Of a DNA stretch of 64,000 nucleotides, positions 43,437 through 52,684 are shown piece after piece (position 1 is the first letter of the stretch; every line of letters starts with the position of its first letter). This DNA comes from Corynebacterium mucifaciens (GTDB lineage: Bacteria > Actinomycetota > Actinomycetes > Mycobacteriales > Mycobacteriaceae). The stretch is taken from the NCBI RefSeq assembly GCF_012396315.1, contig NZ_JAAXPF010000008.1:62001-126000 (forward strand), given 5' to 3'. The notes under the pieces are model-generated. The model did no database searches and was not told where the DNA came from. It saw nothing but the letters and a program-made list of their open reading frames with translations. The position numbers and the translations under genes are program-made.

Positions 43437-43803
43437 TTCCCTTTCCCTCCCGCATCTCGGCGCGCAGCTCGCGCAGCAGCTTGAACAGGTTGCTCCAAGA
43501 GCCCTTCGCGTTCGCCCAGTACTCGGGGAAGTGCTTCAGTTCTTCCTCCTGCTCCGGGGTGACGTTGGGGTTGGTTTTGCGGCGTGCCTTGGCCTCCTCG
43601 TGCTCGAGCTGGGCGCGGTCGCCCTGGCGGGCCTGCAGCTCCGTGCGCAGTTCCTGCGCCGTCTCCTCCAGCTCGGCCAACAGCGCGTGCAGCTCCGCGT
43701 CCGGAGCCTCGCGCTTGATCAGGTCCTGGGCCAGCGGCGCCAGGTCCGGGGTCTCGCCGTTGGTCGGATTCTCGGGGTTGGTGGGGTTGTTTGGGGTGGT
43801 CAT
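43429..43803 (-). CDS. Unknown coiled-coil protein between nptA and pstS-like gene
   Basis: 124 aa: a Asn/Pro/Thr-rich start, then a long helix (LHALLAELEETAQELRTELQARQ and following, with heptad pattern), then EEELKHFPEYWANAKGSWSNLFKLL and a charged end. Strong AAGGAGG before ATG, 12 nt after nptA. No family recognised. The location suggests a regulator or partner of the phosphate symporter, perhaps PhoU-like in role though not in visible sequence. Confidence 0.7.
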   Translation of the reverse strand: MTTPNNPTNPENPTNGETPDLAPLAQDLIKREAPDAELHALLAELEETAQELRTELQARQGDRAQLEHEEAKARRKTNPNVTPEQEEELKHFPEYWANAKGSWSNLFKLLRELRAEMREGKGNA

Positions 43804-43815
43804 ATGGGGACCTCC

Positions 43816-45111
43816 TTAGGTCAGCGCGTTGGAGATGAAGACGGCCAGGATCGGGATGAGGAAGAACACGCCGCCGATCCAGGCGAAGACGTACATCTTG
43901 TTCTTCGTGGCTAGGCCGGCGAGCCAATCGGATCCGGCTGGCGGGAGCTTCCGCAGGAACGGGACGCTCAGGATCAGAATCGCCGCGCATGTGTTGAACA
44001 GCGTGTGTACGAGCGCACCAGCCATCGCGGCCTCGGCCTCGGCGCCGGAGGCGGAAAACGCGGCGATGAGGCCGGTGAAGGTGGTGCCGATGTTTGCGCC
44101 CACGACGAACGGGAACAGGGTGCGCACCTTGAACTTGCCGGAAGCGGCCAGCGGCACCGTCAGCGCGGTGGTGGTGGAAGAGGACTGCACCAGGGTGGTA
44201 ATCGCGGCGCCGGACAGCACCCCGGCGAACGCGTTTTTGCCCAAGGCCGCGTACAGGATGTCCTGCGCCTTGCCGACCAGCAGCGCGTTGAGGATGTTGC
44301 CGATGAACTGGATCGAAAACAGGATCAACACGACGCCGAGCACAGCCAAAACCACGCCGCCCCAGACATCGCCCAGCGGTTCTACCAGGCTGCCTACGAG
44401 GCCCACGAGCGGCTCGGTGACCATGTCGATGAAGTCGCCGATGGACTCGAAGATGCCTGCCACCACGCCTTCACCCGAGCCAGACAGGGACGGTGCGATA
44501 GCCGTCGCGGTCCTGCCCAGGAAGCCGGTGAACATCTCGAGGGGGAAGAAGATGAGGATGGCGGTGAGGTTGAAAAAGTCGTGCACGGTGGCCATAGAGA
44601 AACCGCGCTGGAACTGCTTCTTGTTGCCCGCCAGGCCCAGAGCCACCAGCGTGGAGGTCACGGACGTGCCCATGTTCGCGCCAAAGAGCATCGGAATCGC
44701 GATGTTCAGCGGCAGGCCACCGGCGATCATTCCCACCACGATGGAGGTGGTGGTGGAGGAGGACTGGATGATCGACGTGGTGGCGATACCGATGGCCAGG
44801 CCAACAAACGGGTTTTCGGCGAAGGAGAAGAGCTCCTCCGCGCGGTCGCCGGCGATGCCCTTGAAGCCGTCGCCGATCATGCCCACGCCGTTGAGCAGGA
44901 TCCAGATGCCCAGGAACACGGCCACCCAGTTGGCAATCTGCTTCGCCGTGCCCTCCAGCGGCAGGAAGCCAAGGGGGTCGTTGTGCTCGTTATCGTCGTC
45001 TACGTCGAGCTCGTCGTTATCCGAGCGGTTGGTGTCATCGGTGTCGTCGGTCCGGCCGGTGTTGTCGGCTACGTCCACGGCGGTTGAACCGCCGGTTTCT
45101 TCTCGTTTCAT
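43816..45111 (-). CDS. nptA: Sodium-dependent phosphate symporter (NptA / Na/Pi family)
   Basis: About 431 aa. Two inverted halves each with the family QSSS repeat: SIIQSSSTTTSIVVGM and TLVQSSSTTTALTVPL, plus GANMGTSVTSTL and GANIGTTFTGLI. About ten helices; an acidic Asp-rich N-terminal tail (to about residue 45) precedes the first. ATG at 45111 chosen (GGGAAA upstream); an earlier frame start has no support. Imports inorganic phosphate with Na+. First of a three-gene unit with a coiled-coil protein and a PstS-like lipoprotein. Confidence 0.9.
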   Translation of the reverse strand: MKREETGGSTAVDVADNTGRTDDTDDTNRSDNDELDVDDDNEHNDPLGFLPLEGTAKQIANWVAVFLGIWILLNGVGMIGDGFKGIAGDRAEELFSFAENPFVGLAIGIATTSIIQSSSTTTSIVVGMIAGGLPLNIAIPMLFGANMGTSVTSTLVALGLAGNKKQFQRGFSMATVHDFFNLTAILIFFPLEMFTGFLGRTATAIAPSLSGSGEGVVAGIFESIGDFIDMVTEPLVGLVGSLVEPLGDVWGGVVLAVLGVVLILFSIQFIGNILNALLVGKAQDILYAALGKNAFAGVLSGAAITTLVQSSSTTTALTVPLAASGKFKVRTLFPFVVGANIGTTFTGLIAAFSASGAEAEAAMAGALVHTLFNTCAAILILSVPFLRKLPPAGSDWLAGLATKNKMYVFAWIGGVFFLIPILAVFISNALT

Positions 45112-45223
45112 GGTTTCCCAATCGGTCGGCTGGCACAGGTGCACCGCCCAACCTATGGACACCGAGTTAATGGATCGGTGTCCGTAAAGTAAACATTTAG
45201 GAAACGTGTGAAAAAGCTGTCAG

Positions 45224-47191
45224 TTAACCGGCGAACTGGGACTGGTGCAGGCGCCAATACGCCCCCTGCTTAGCGACGAGCTCCGCATGCGAACCCTGCT
45301 CCACAATCCGGCCGTCCTCCATCACCACAATGACGTCCGCGTCGCGGATGGTGGAAAGCCGGTGGGCGATGACAAAGGAGGTGCGGTTGGAGCGCAGCGC
45401 GTTCATAGCCTGCTGCACCATGACCTCGGTGCGGGTGTCCACCGACGACGTCGCCTCGTCCAAGATCAGCAACGCCGGCTGGGACAGGAATGCGCGCGCG
45501 ATCGTGATCAGCTGGCGTTCGCCGGCGGAGACTGACCCGCCGTCTTGGTCGACCTCGGTGTCGTAGCCGTCTGGAAGCGAGCGCACGAAACGGTCCACGT
45601 AGGTGGCCTTCGCCGCTTCGATGACCTCCTCGTCGGTGGCGTCCAGGCGACCGTAGCGGATGTTGTCCATGATCGTGCCCTTGAACAGCACCGCGTCTTG
45701 CAGCACCATGCCAATCTGGCCGCGCAGCGCTCCGCGGGAGAGGTCCCGGATGTCCGTGCCGTCCAAGGTGATCGAGCCGGAATCGACGTCGTAAAAGCGC
45801 ATGAGCAGGTTGACCAGCGTGGTCTTGCCAGCGCCGGTGGGGCCGACGACGGCCGCGGTCTGGCCCGGCTCGACGCGCAGGTTGAGGTCCTGGATCAACG
45901 GGGGAGCGTCGCTGCGCTCCGTCCCGTAATCGAAGGAGACGTCCTTGAACTCGACGCGCCCGTCCACGCGGCCGGCGAGACGCGTCTGAGCCGTATCGGC
46001 GCGTTCCTCTTCGGCGTCGAGAAGCTCGAAGACGCGCTCGGCGGAGGCGACGCCGGACTGGAGCATCTGCATCATGCCGGCGATCTCACCCAGCGGCTGG
46101 TTGAACTGGCGCGAGTACTGGATGAACGCGGTGGCGTCGCCGAGCGTGAGCTTGCCCGAGGCCACCTTCACCCCGCCGAGCACCGCGATGGCCACGTAGG
46201 ACAGGTAGGAGATGAACTGCATGATCGGGTGCATGGAGTTGGCCAGGAACTGCGCCTTCTGCGCAGCCCCGGCGAGCTCCTCGTTGCGCTCGTCGAACTG
46301 CTCGCGCAGCTGGTCCGTGCGCCCGAAGATGACGGCGACGTCGTGGCCGGAGAAGGACTCCTCCACGTGCCCGTTGACATCGCCCGTGGCCTTCCACTGG
46401 GTGGTGAACTGCTTCTGCGAGCGCGTGCCCACCAGGCCCATCGCCAACCCGGTCAGCGGGATGGCCAGCAGCGCAACCAGGGCGAGCTGCCAGGAGATCG
46501 CGACCATCATGATGATGATGCCGATCACGGTGAGCACGGCGTTGAACAGCGACGACAAGGACTGCTGCAGCGCCTGCTGCACGTTGTCGACGTCGTTGGT
46601 GGTGCGGCTCATCACGTCGCCGCGCTGGCGGGTGTCGAAGTAGCTCAGCGGCAAACGATTGATCTTGGCCTCCACGCGCTCGCGCAGGTTGAACACGGCG
46701 TTCATGACCAGCCGGTTCAGAATCGCGCCTTGGGCCCACATGAGTAGCGACGCCGCCACGTACAGCACCAGCACCAGCACGATCAGCTCGCGCAGGCGGT
46801 CGAAGTCGATGCCGCTTCCCGGGTTGAGGTCCATGGCGCCGGCCATGTCCGCAAAACGGTCCTGGCCCGCCGCGCGCAGCCCCTCCACGGCCTGCTCTTT
46901 GGTGGTGCCCGGGGGCATCTGCTTGGACACCACGCCGGAGAAGATCACGTCCATGGCCCGGCCCATCACGCGCGGGGCGTAGACGGCCAGAAACACCGAC
47001 ACCGCGTTCATGAGGAACACCGTGGTCAGCGCCACCTTGTACGGGGCGAGGAGCCCCAGCAAGCGCTTCGCGGAGGGCCAGAACTGCTTGGCCTTGCGTG
47101 GAGCGCTGCTGGAGTAGTCGTCTCCCGCCATCTTCTCTTCGTACTCGGCGAGCTGCTCTTCGCTCAGCTCGGTTGCATGCTTTTCGCTCAT
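45224..47191 (-). CDS. ABC exporter half-transporter, subunit B
   Basis: 655 aa with an N-terminal six-helix exporter domain (an extra about 45-aa periplasmic insertion, residues near 95-130) and a C-terminal ATPase: Walker A GPTGAGKTT, signature VSAGERQ (degenerate from LSGGQ), Walker B LLILDEATSSVD, H-loop AHRLS. Canonical catalytic Glu here. Pairs with the overlapping upstream gene as a heterodimeric multidrug/lipid exporter. Substrate unknown. Confidence 0.9.
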   Translation of the reverse strand: MSEKHATELSEEQLAEYEEKMAGDDYSSSAPRKAKQFWPSAKRLLGLLAPYKVALTTVFLMNAVSVFLAVYAPRVMGRAMDVIFSGVVSKQMPPGTTKEQAVEGLRAAGQDRFADMAGAMDLNPGSGIDFDRLRELIVLVLVLYVAASLLMWAQGAILNRLVMNAVFNLRERVEAKINRLPLSYFDTRQRGDVMSRTTNDVDNVQQALQQSLSSLFNAVLTVIGIIIMMVAISWQLALVALLAIPLTGLAMGLVGTRSQKQFTTQWKATGDVNGHVEESFSGHDVAVIFGRTDQLREQFDERNEELAGAAQKAQFLANSMHPIMQFISYLSYVAIAVLGGVKVASGKLTLGDATAFIQYSRQFNQPLGEIAGMMQMLQSGVASAERVFELLDAEEERADTAQTRLAGRVDGRVEFKDVSFDYGTERSDAPPLIQDLNLRVEPGQTAAVVGPTGAGKTTLVNLLMRFYDVDSGSITLDGTDIRDLSRGALRGQIGMVLQDAVLFKGTIMDNIRYGRLDATDEEVIEAAKATYVDRFVRSLPDGYDTEVDQDGGSVSAGERQLITIARAFLSQPALLILDEATSSVDTRTEVMVQQAMNALRSNRTSFVIAHRLSTIRDADVIVVMEDGRIVEQGSHAELVAKQGAYWRLHQSQFAG

Positions 47192-48906
47192 GCGTCGACC
47201 TCCGCCTGGCTGCGTTCGATTGCTTGGTACGTCTCGCTCGTCTGCAACAGTTCCTCGTGGGTGCCGCGGGCGACGATGCGCCCGGCCTCCATCACCAAAA
47301 TCTGGTTGGCGTTCCGGATCGAGGACACCTTCTGCGCCACCACAATCACGGTGCGTTCCCGCACCGTGTCGCGCATTGCCGCGTTGAGGTTTGCTTCCGT
47401 AGTCGCGTCGAGCGCGCTGAACGAGTCGTCAAAGACGTACACCTTCGGGTCCGCCACCAGCATGCGCGCGATGCATAGGCGCTGGCGCTGGCCGCCGGAG
47501 ACGTTGGTGCCACCCTGGGCGATTGGCATCTCCAGGTCCTCGACAAAGTCGGCCTGCGCGGTGCGTAGCGCCGCCCAGAGCTCCTCATCTGTGGCACCCG
47601 GCTTGCCCATGCGCAGGTTCGACGCCACCGTGCCGGAGAACAGCCACGGCTTCTGCGGCACCATCGCGACGGCCTTGACCAGGTCCTCGCGCCGGATGTG
47701 GGAGACCGGATGGTCGTCGATACGCACGCTGCCCGCCGTCGGGGAGTAGAGCCTGGGCAACAACCCCACAAGCGTGGTCTTGCCGCTGCCGGTGGAGCCG
47801 ATGATCGCCGTCGTCGTGCCCGGGCGCGCCTCAAACGTGATGTCTTCCAGCACCGGCTGCTCGGCGCCTGGGTAGGTGTAGGAGACGCCGTCGAAACGCA
47901 CAACGCCCCTGCCTATGCCCTTGCCTATCGACGCCCCTTCGGTCCCCTCCGCCGCCGGCTCCTCCGCGAGCACCTCCTCGACGCGGTCCGCGCAGACGAG
48001 CGCTCGCGGCAGCATCATGAGCATGAACACGCCCATCATCACCGCCATGAGAATCTGCATGAGGTACTGCATAAACGCGGTGAGCGAGCCGACCTCCACC
48101 AGCCCGTCGTCCACGCGGTGGCCGCCGAACCACAGCACGGCCGCGGTGGCGAGGTTGAGGATGAGCATGATCACCGGGAACATGGTCACGAACACACGGC
48201 CGATGTTCAGGCTGAGTTTGGTGATTTGCTGGTTCGCGTCCGTGAACCGCTCGGCCTCGTAGTCCTCGCGGGCGAACGCGCGCACCACGCGGATGCCTGC
48301 GATCTGCTCTCGCAGCAGGCCGTTGATTGCGTCCAGCCGCTTTTGCATCTGCTTGAACAGCGGCATCAGGATTGCCGCGATGATGCCCACCACGACGGCG
48401 AGCACGACCACGGCCGTGACCACAAGCCAGGACATCCCCGCATCCTGGCGCAGGGCCATGATGATGCCGCCGATTGCCATGATGGGGGCGGCGACCATGA
48501 AGTTCATGAACAGCAGGAACGTCATCTGCACCTGCTGTACGTCGTTCGTACCGCGGGTGACCAAGGTGGCGGTGCCGAAGCGGGCCATGTCCTCGCTGCT
48601 GAAACCGGAGACCCGGTCGTAGACGGCGGCCCTGATGTCCCGGCCTGTCTGCATGGCCACCCGGGAGGCGAACCACACCGCGCCGATGGCCGCCACGATC
48701 TGGACCAGCGCAACCAGCAGCATCGTGCGGCCCACGCGCCAGATGTACGGCACGTCCGCTTGCGCGACGCCGTTGTTGATGATGTCCGCGTTCAAGTCCG
48801 GCAGATACAGCGTGGCCAGGGTAGTGACCAGCTGTAACGCGATGACCAATGCGAATTGGCCGGCGTAGGGTTTGCCGAAGCGCGCGGTAAGACGGATGAG
48901 ATCCAC
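47188..48906 (-). CDS. ABC exporter half-transporter, subunit A
   Basis: 572 aa: six-helix exporter domain and ATPase with Walker A GSTGSGKTT, signature VSGGQRQ and Walker B VYVFDDSFSALD, where the catalytic Glu is Asp and the H-loop His is replaced (VAQKVSS). So this subunit has a degenerate catalytic site but an intact signature, complementary to its partner, as in BmrC/D- or TM287/288-type asymmetric exporters. Overlaps the next gene by 4 nt (ATGA). A two-hairpin repeat lies 68 nt upstream. Confidence 0.9.
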   Translation of the reverse strand: MDLIRLTARFGKPYAGQFALVIALQLVTTLATLYLPDLNADIINNGVAQADVPYIWRVGRTMLLVALVQIVAAIGAVWFASRVAMQTGRDIRAAVYDRVSGFSSEDMARFGTATLVTRGTNDVQQVQMTFLLFMNFMVAAPIMAIGGIIMALRQDAGMSWLVVTAVVVLAVVVGIIAAILMPLFKQMQKRLDAINGLLREQIAGIRVVRAFAREDYEAERFTDANQQITKLSLNIGRVFVTMFPVIMLILNLATAAVLWFGGHRVDDGLVEVGSLTAFMQYLMQILMAVMMGVFMLMMLPRALVCADRVEEVLAEEPAAEGTEGASIGKGIGRGVVRFDGVSYTYPGAEQPVLEDITFEARPGTTTAIIGSTGSGKTTLVGLLPRLYSPTAGSVRIDDHPVSHIRREDLVKAVAMVPQKPWLFSGTVASNLRMGKPGATDEELWAALRTAQADFVEDLEMPIAQGGTNVSGGQRQRLCIARMLVADPKVYVFDDSFSALDATTEANLNAAMRDTVRERTVIVVAQKVSSIRNANQILVMEAGRIVARGTHEELLQTSETYQAIERSQAEVDA

Positions 48907-48973
48907 GTATGCCCCTTCTTCTCGTTGCCCGGGGCAATCCTAGACAGGGGAGGGGCGCGAGTAGTGGGTTAGT

Positions 48974-49106
48974 CGGATCGTCTAGCGGTGCGGACTGCCT
49001 GCTAGACGATTCGCCCGAGCGGAGCGCGTTTTCGCTGGTGGTGTTGAAACTTGTTGCCGTTAAGAGATGGATCGTCTAGCGGCGGAGCCCGGGCACTATA
49101 CGATCC
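48974..49106 (+). repeat. Two-hairpin CTAG repeat, copy B
   Basis: CGGATCGTCTAG ... GCTAGACGATTCG, core GCGTTTTCGCTGGTGGTG and TTGAAACTTGTTGCCGTTAA, then GGATCGTCTAG ... CTATACGATCCG. 133 bp, between the ABC exporter (its upstream side) and fprA (its 3' side), filling most of the 218-nt gap. Confidence 0.85.
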
Positions 49107-49124
49107 GTGCCCCGCCGCGAGGTC

Positions 49125-50492
49125 CTACTGGCCGGCGCGGGAGTGGCCCAGCATTTCGTCCCACTCCACGATCTTCTTGCGCTCGCGCGGGAAGTTCGGG
49201 TCGGCGGCGCCGAGGGCGCGCTCGGCCTCGTCCAGCTTGTACCAGCCTTCCCAGGTGGCGTAGTCCACGCCGCGCTCGCGGAGCAGATCGAAGATGTCGT
49301 CCGCGCCGGTGTGCGACGGGGCGGCGAGGCGGCCTGCCGCGGCGTCGGCGACGAGCATGTCGGTGGTTTCCTTGGCGTCGGACTTGGTGTTGCCGATCAG
49401 GCCGATCGGGCCGCGCTTGATCCAGCCGGTGACGTAGAGCTTGTCCTCGACACCCGCGCCCTCGTCGGCGGAGACCAGGACGTGGCCGCCGTCGTTGGGG
49501 ATCACGTGGCGCTGCAGGTCGAAGGGCACGCCCTCCACGGGCTCGGAGCGGTAGCCCACAGCGTGGTAGACCTGCTGGACCGGCCAGTCGGTGAACTTGC
49601 CGGTGCCGCGGATGCCGCCGTTGCCGTCCAGCTCCTGGCGCTCGGTGCGGATGCCCACGATGGCGTCGCCCTCGGTGAGCACCTCCACCGGCTCCTCGAA
49701 GAAGTGGATGTAGATCTTGTGCGGCGAGCCGTCCGGTTCGCGCATGGCGTACTGCTCCAGCACCTGGCAGTTTAGGTCGACGGACTTGTCGGAGCGGCGC
49801 ACCTGCTCGGACAGCTCGTCGTAGTCGATGTCTTCCGGGTCCACCAGCACCTGGATGGTGTCGGAGCCGTCGAGCTCGCGCAGCTCCTTGGGCGTGAACT
49901 TCGCCTGGGCGGGGCCGCGGCGGCCGAACATGTGCACCGTCTCGGCCTTGTTGTTCTTCAGGGACTCGTAGACGTTGTCCGGAATCTCGGTCACGGCCAG
50001 TTCGTCGCCGGTCTTGGCCAGGATGCGGGAGACGTCCAGGGCCACGTTGCCTACGCCCACCACGGCAACTTCCTTGGCCTCAAGGTTCCAGTCGCGCTCG
50101 AAGCGGGGATTGCCGTCGTAGAAGCCGACGAACTCGCCGGCGCCGATGGACTTGTCGCCGCCCGGGATGAGCAGCTCGCGGTCGCGCACGGCGCCGGTGG
50201 AGAGCACCACGGCGTCGTAGTAGTCCCGCAGGTCGTCGATGGTGACGTCACGCCCGACGGTGACGTTGGCGATCAGGCGCAGCTTGTCCTTGTCCAGCAC
50301 GTTGTGCAGGGACTTCACAATGCCCTTGATGCGCGGGTGGTCGGGGGCCACGCCGTACCGGATAAGGCCGAAGGGGGCTGGCATTTGCTCGAACAGGTCC
50401 ACGTGGATGTCGTGTTCCTCGTTGCGAATCAGCAGGTCGGAGGCGTAGATACCGGCCGGGCCGGCGCCAACTACGGCGACGCGCAAGCTCAT
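49125..50492 (-). CDS. fprA: Ferredoxin/flavodoxin-NADP+ reductase FprA
   Basis: 455 aa adrenodoxin-reductase-like flavoprotein. FAD site VAVVGAGPAGIYASDLL, NADP site VAVVGVGNVALDVSRIL, and the family segment GWIKRGPIGLIGNTKSDAKET. Supplies electrons for sulfite reduction in the divergent cys operon. ATG at 50492 with AAAGGAC 7-8 nt upstream. Promoter with an McbR-type operator. Confidence 0.95.
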   Translation of the reverse strand: MSLRVAVVGAGPAGIYASDLLIRNEEHDIHVDLFEQMPAPFGLIRYGVAPDHPRIKGIVKSLHNVLDKDKLRLIANVTVGRDVTIDDLRDYYDAVVLSTGAVRDRELLIPGGDKSIGAGEFVGFYDGNPRFERDWNLEAKEVAVVGVGNVALDVSRILAKTGDELAVTEIPDNVYESLKNNKAETVHMFGRRGPAQAKFTPKELRELDGSDTIQVLVDPEDIDYDELSEQVRRSDKSVDLNCQVLEQYAMREPDGSPHKIYIHFFEEPVEVLTEGDAIVGIRTERQELDGNGGIRGTGKFTDWPVQQVYHAVGYRSEPVEGVPFDLQRHVIPNDGGHVLVSADEGAGVEDKLYVTGWIKRGPIGLIGNTKSDAKETTDMLVADAAAGRLAAPSHTGADDIFDLLRERGVDYATWEGWYKLDEAERALGAADPNFPRERKKIVEWDEMLGHSRAGQ

Positions 50493-50534
50493 AAGACAAA
50501 AGTCCTTTCGCGGATGGGTTCGTTGTTGCAGGAC

Positions 50535-50563
50535 ACTATAGCGCACAGACAGAGCTGTCTTAA
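50535..50563 (-). promoter_or_regulatory. fprA promoter with McbR-type operator
   Basis: Minus strand TTAAGA (50563-50558), 17-nt spacer, TATAGT (50540-50535). The spacer holds CAGAC-AGAGCT-GTCTT (50546-50561), matching the McbR consensus TAGAC-N6-GTCTA at 8 of 10 positions. Confidence 0.55.
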
Positions 50564-50660
50564 ACTTCGGCCGATTTTCATTCGTTTGACCGCAAAACGG
50601 CCCGCTGGCGTCGCTGCAACATTACATTCAACGCTTCTACCGGCACTTTTGCCGGGCCGG

Positions 50661-50689
50661 TTGTATTAGACAAAGTAGTCCGGCACACT
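50661..50689 (+). promoter_or_regulatory. cysI promoter with McbR-type operator
   Basis: TTGTAT (50661-50666), 17-nt spacer, CACACT (50684-50689). TAGAC-AAAGTA-GTCCG at 50667-50682 lies in the spacer, 8 of 10 matches to the McbR consensus. A hairpin CCGGCA-CTTT-TGCCGG lies just upstream (50640-50655). Confidence 0.55.
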
Positions 50690-50750
50690 TAGCTGCCAAC
50701 ACCTCCGGAACTCCCGGGTATGAACCAATCTGTCTATGTGAGGAGACGCA

Positions 50751-52415
50751 ATGGGCGCACCCACGAAAGCTCGACCCCGCGCCAAGAAGCCGGAGGGGCA
50801 GTGGCTTGTCGACGGCAAAGCTCCGCTCAACCACGACGAGGAGATCAAGCAGGAGTCTCCGGTCCTGGACGTGAAGCAGCGCGTGATCGACACCTACTCC
50901 AAGGGCGGCTTCGACTCCATCGACCGCGAGGACCTGTACCCGCGCTTTAAGTGGCTCGGCCTGTACACCCAGCGCAAGCAGAACTTGGGTGGAGAGTTCA
51001 CGGGCGAGGACAACAGCGTCCTGGAAGACAAGTACTTCATGATGCGCATCCGCTTCGACGGCGGCATCTGCTCCACCGCGCAGGCCCGCGCGGTGGGTGA
51101 GCTCTCGCGCGATTACGCCCGCTCCACGGTGGACCTCACGGACCGCCAGAACATCCAGTTCCACTGGGTGCGCATCGAGGACGTCCCGGCAATCTGGGAG
51201 AAGCTCGAGGCAAACGGCCTGAATACCTGGGACGCGTGCGGCGACGTCCCGCGCGTGATCCTGGGCTCGCCTGTGGCTGGCATTGCCAAGGACGAGATCA
51301 TCGACGCCACCCCGGCGATCCGGAAGATCCAGGAGATCGTCACTGCGGAGGAGTTCCAGAACCTGCCGCGCAAGTTCAAGACCGCCATCTCCGGCAATGC
51401 GCGCCAGGACGTGGTGCACGAGATCAACGACCTCGCGTTCATCGGCGTCGAGCACCCCGAACTGGGACCGGGCTTCGAGTGCTACGTCGGCGGCGGCCTG
51501 TCCACGAACCCGATGCTGGCGCAGTCCCTCGGCGCGTTTGTCACCCTCGAGCAGGTGCCGGACGTGTGGGCGGGCGTGGTGCGCATCTTCCGCGACTACG
51601 GCTACCGCCGCCTGCGCAACCGCGCGCGCCTGAAGTTCTTGGTGGCCGAATGGGGCATTGAGAAGTTCCGCCAGGTCCTCGAGGACGACTACCTGGGCTA
51701 CAAGCTCCCGGACGGCCCGAAGGCGCCCAACAACCTCATCGACCGCGACCACATCGGCGTGCACGAGCAGAAGGACGGCAAGTGCTACATTGGCGTCAAG
51801 CCGACGCTGGGGCACATGTCCGGCGAACAGCTCATCGCCGTGGCGGATCTGGCCGAGCGCTACGGCGTCACCGATCTGCGCTTCACCCCGTTCAAGGAGC
51901 TGCTGCTGCTCGGTGTCGCACCGGAGGACGTCGAGAAGCTGCAGGGCGATCTGGAGGAAATGGGCCTGTACTCCAACCCCTCCGAGTTCCGCCGCGGCCT
52001 GCTGTCGTGCACCGGGCTGGAGTACTGCAAGCTCGCGCACGTGACCACGAAGTCCCGCGCGATCGAGCTCGCAGATGAGCTGGAGGAGCGCTTCGGCGAC
52101 CTGGACTCCCCGATCACCATCTCGCTCAACGGCTGCCCCAACGCGTGCGCCCGCCACCAGGTCTCCGACATCGGTTTCAAGGGTCAGATGGTGGTGAACG
52201 GTGAAGGCGAGAAGGTCGAGGGCTTCCAGGTGCACCTGGGCGGCACGGTCGGCGAGGGCGCGAACTTCGGCCGCAAGCTACGCGGCCACAAGGTGCTGTC
52301 CACGGAGCTGACGGATTACGTCACGCGCGTGGTGCAGCACTACGTCGACCACCGCGAGGAGGGCGAAACCTTCCGCCAGTGGGTTGTGCGCGCGGATGAG
52401 GCCGATTTGCGATGA
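50751..52415 (+). CDS. cysI: Ferredoxin-dependent sulfite reductase
   Basis: 554 aa siroheme/4Fe-4S enzyme reducing sulfite to sulfide. Two nitrite/sulfite-reductase repeats; cluster cysteines in SCTGLEYCKLA and NGCPNACARHQ; siroheme-binding Arg/Lys-rich segments such as VDLTDRQNIQFHW and GYRRLRNRARLKF. ATG with GAGGAG 7 nt upstream. First gene of cysI-X-H-D-N-Y-Z, all overlapping or within 15 nt. Confidence 0.95.
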   Translation: MGAPTKARPRAKKPEGQWLVDGKAPLNHDEEIKQESPVLDVKQRVIDTYSKGGFDSIDREDLYPRFKWLGLYTQRKQNLGGEFTGEDNSVLEDKYFMMRIRFDGGICSTAQARAVGELSRDYARSTVDLTDRQNIQFHWVRIEDVPAIWEKLEANGLNTWDACGDVPRVILGSPVAGIAKDEIIDATPAIRKIQEIVTAEEFQNLPRKFKTAISGNARQDVVHEINDLAFIGVEHPELGPGFECYVGGGLSTNPMLAQSLGAFVTLEQVPDVWAGVVRIFRDYGYRRLRNRARLKFLVAEWGIEKFRQVLEDDYLGYKLPDGPKAPNNLIDRDHIGVHEQKDGKCYIGVKPTLGHMSGEQLIAVADLAERYGVTDLRFTPFKELLLLGVAPEDVEKLQGDLEEMGLYSNPSEFRRGLLSCTGLEYCKLAHVTTKSRAIELADELEERFGDLDSPITISLNGCPNACARHQVSDIGFKGQMVVNGEGEKVEGFQVHLGGTVGEGANFGRKLRGHKVLSTELTDYVTRVVQHYVDHREEGETFRQWVVRADEADLR

Positions 52416-52684
52416 GCTTTCGCCGCACGCCCAATCCGAACCGCAATTTCCCCTCGTTTTGCCCCTATTGTGGCGGCGAGGAGCTCTGGCCCAACGAGGA
52501 GACGGACTTTGCCTGGAAGTGCGGCGAATGCCTGCGTGTCTTTGAGGTGAAGTACCACGGCCAGGACGACCCGGACACCCCCCACGCGCCGGCGCCCTCG
52601 ACGGAAGAGGCGCTGCAGGCCTCGCTGGCCCGGCACGGACACACCGCAGTAATGAAGGACCCAAACAATGATCAACCTGCTTAA
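52412..52684 (+). CDS. cysX: CysX small ferredoxin-like / zinc-ribbon protein
   Basis: 90 aa. Two CxxC pairs (FCPYCGGEEL and KCGECLRVF) give a zinc-ribbon or small iron-sulfur-like fold. Known in corynebacterial cys operons as CysX, thought to pass electrons from FprA to CysI. Overlaps cysI by 4 nt and cysH by 17 nt. Confidence 0.85.
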   Translation: MSFRRTPNPNRNFPSFCPYCGGEELWPNEETDFAWKCGECLRVFEVKYHGQDDPDTPHAPAPSTEEALQASLARHGHTAVMKDPNNDQPA

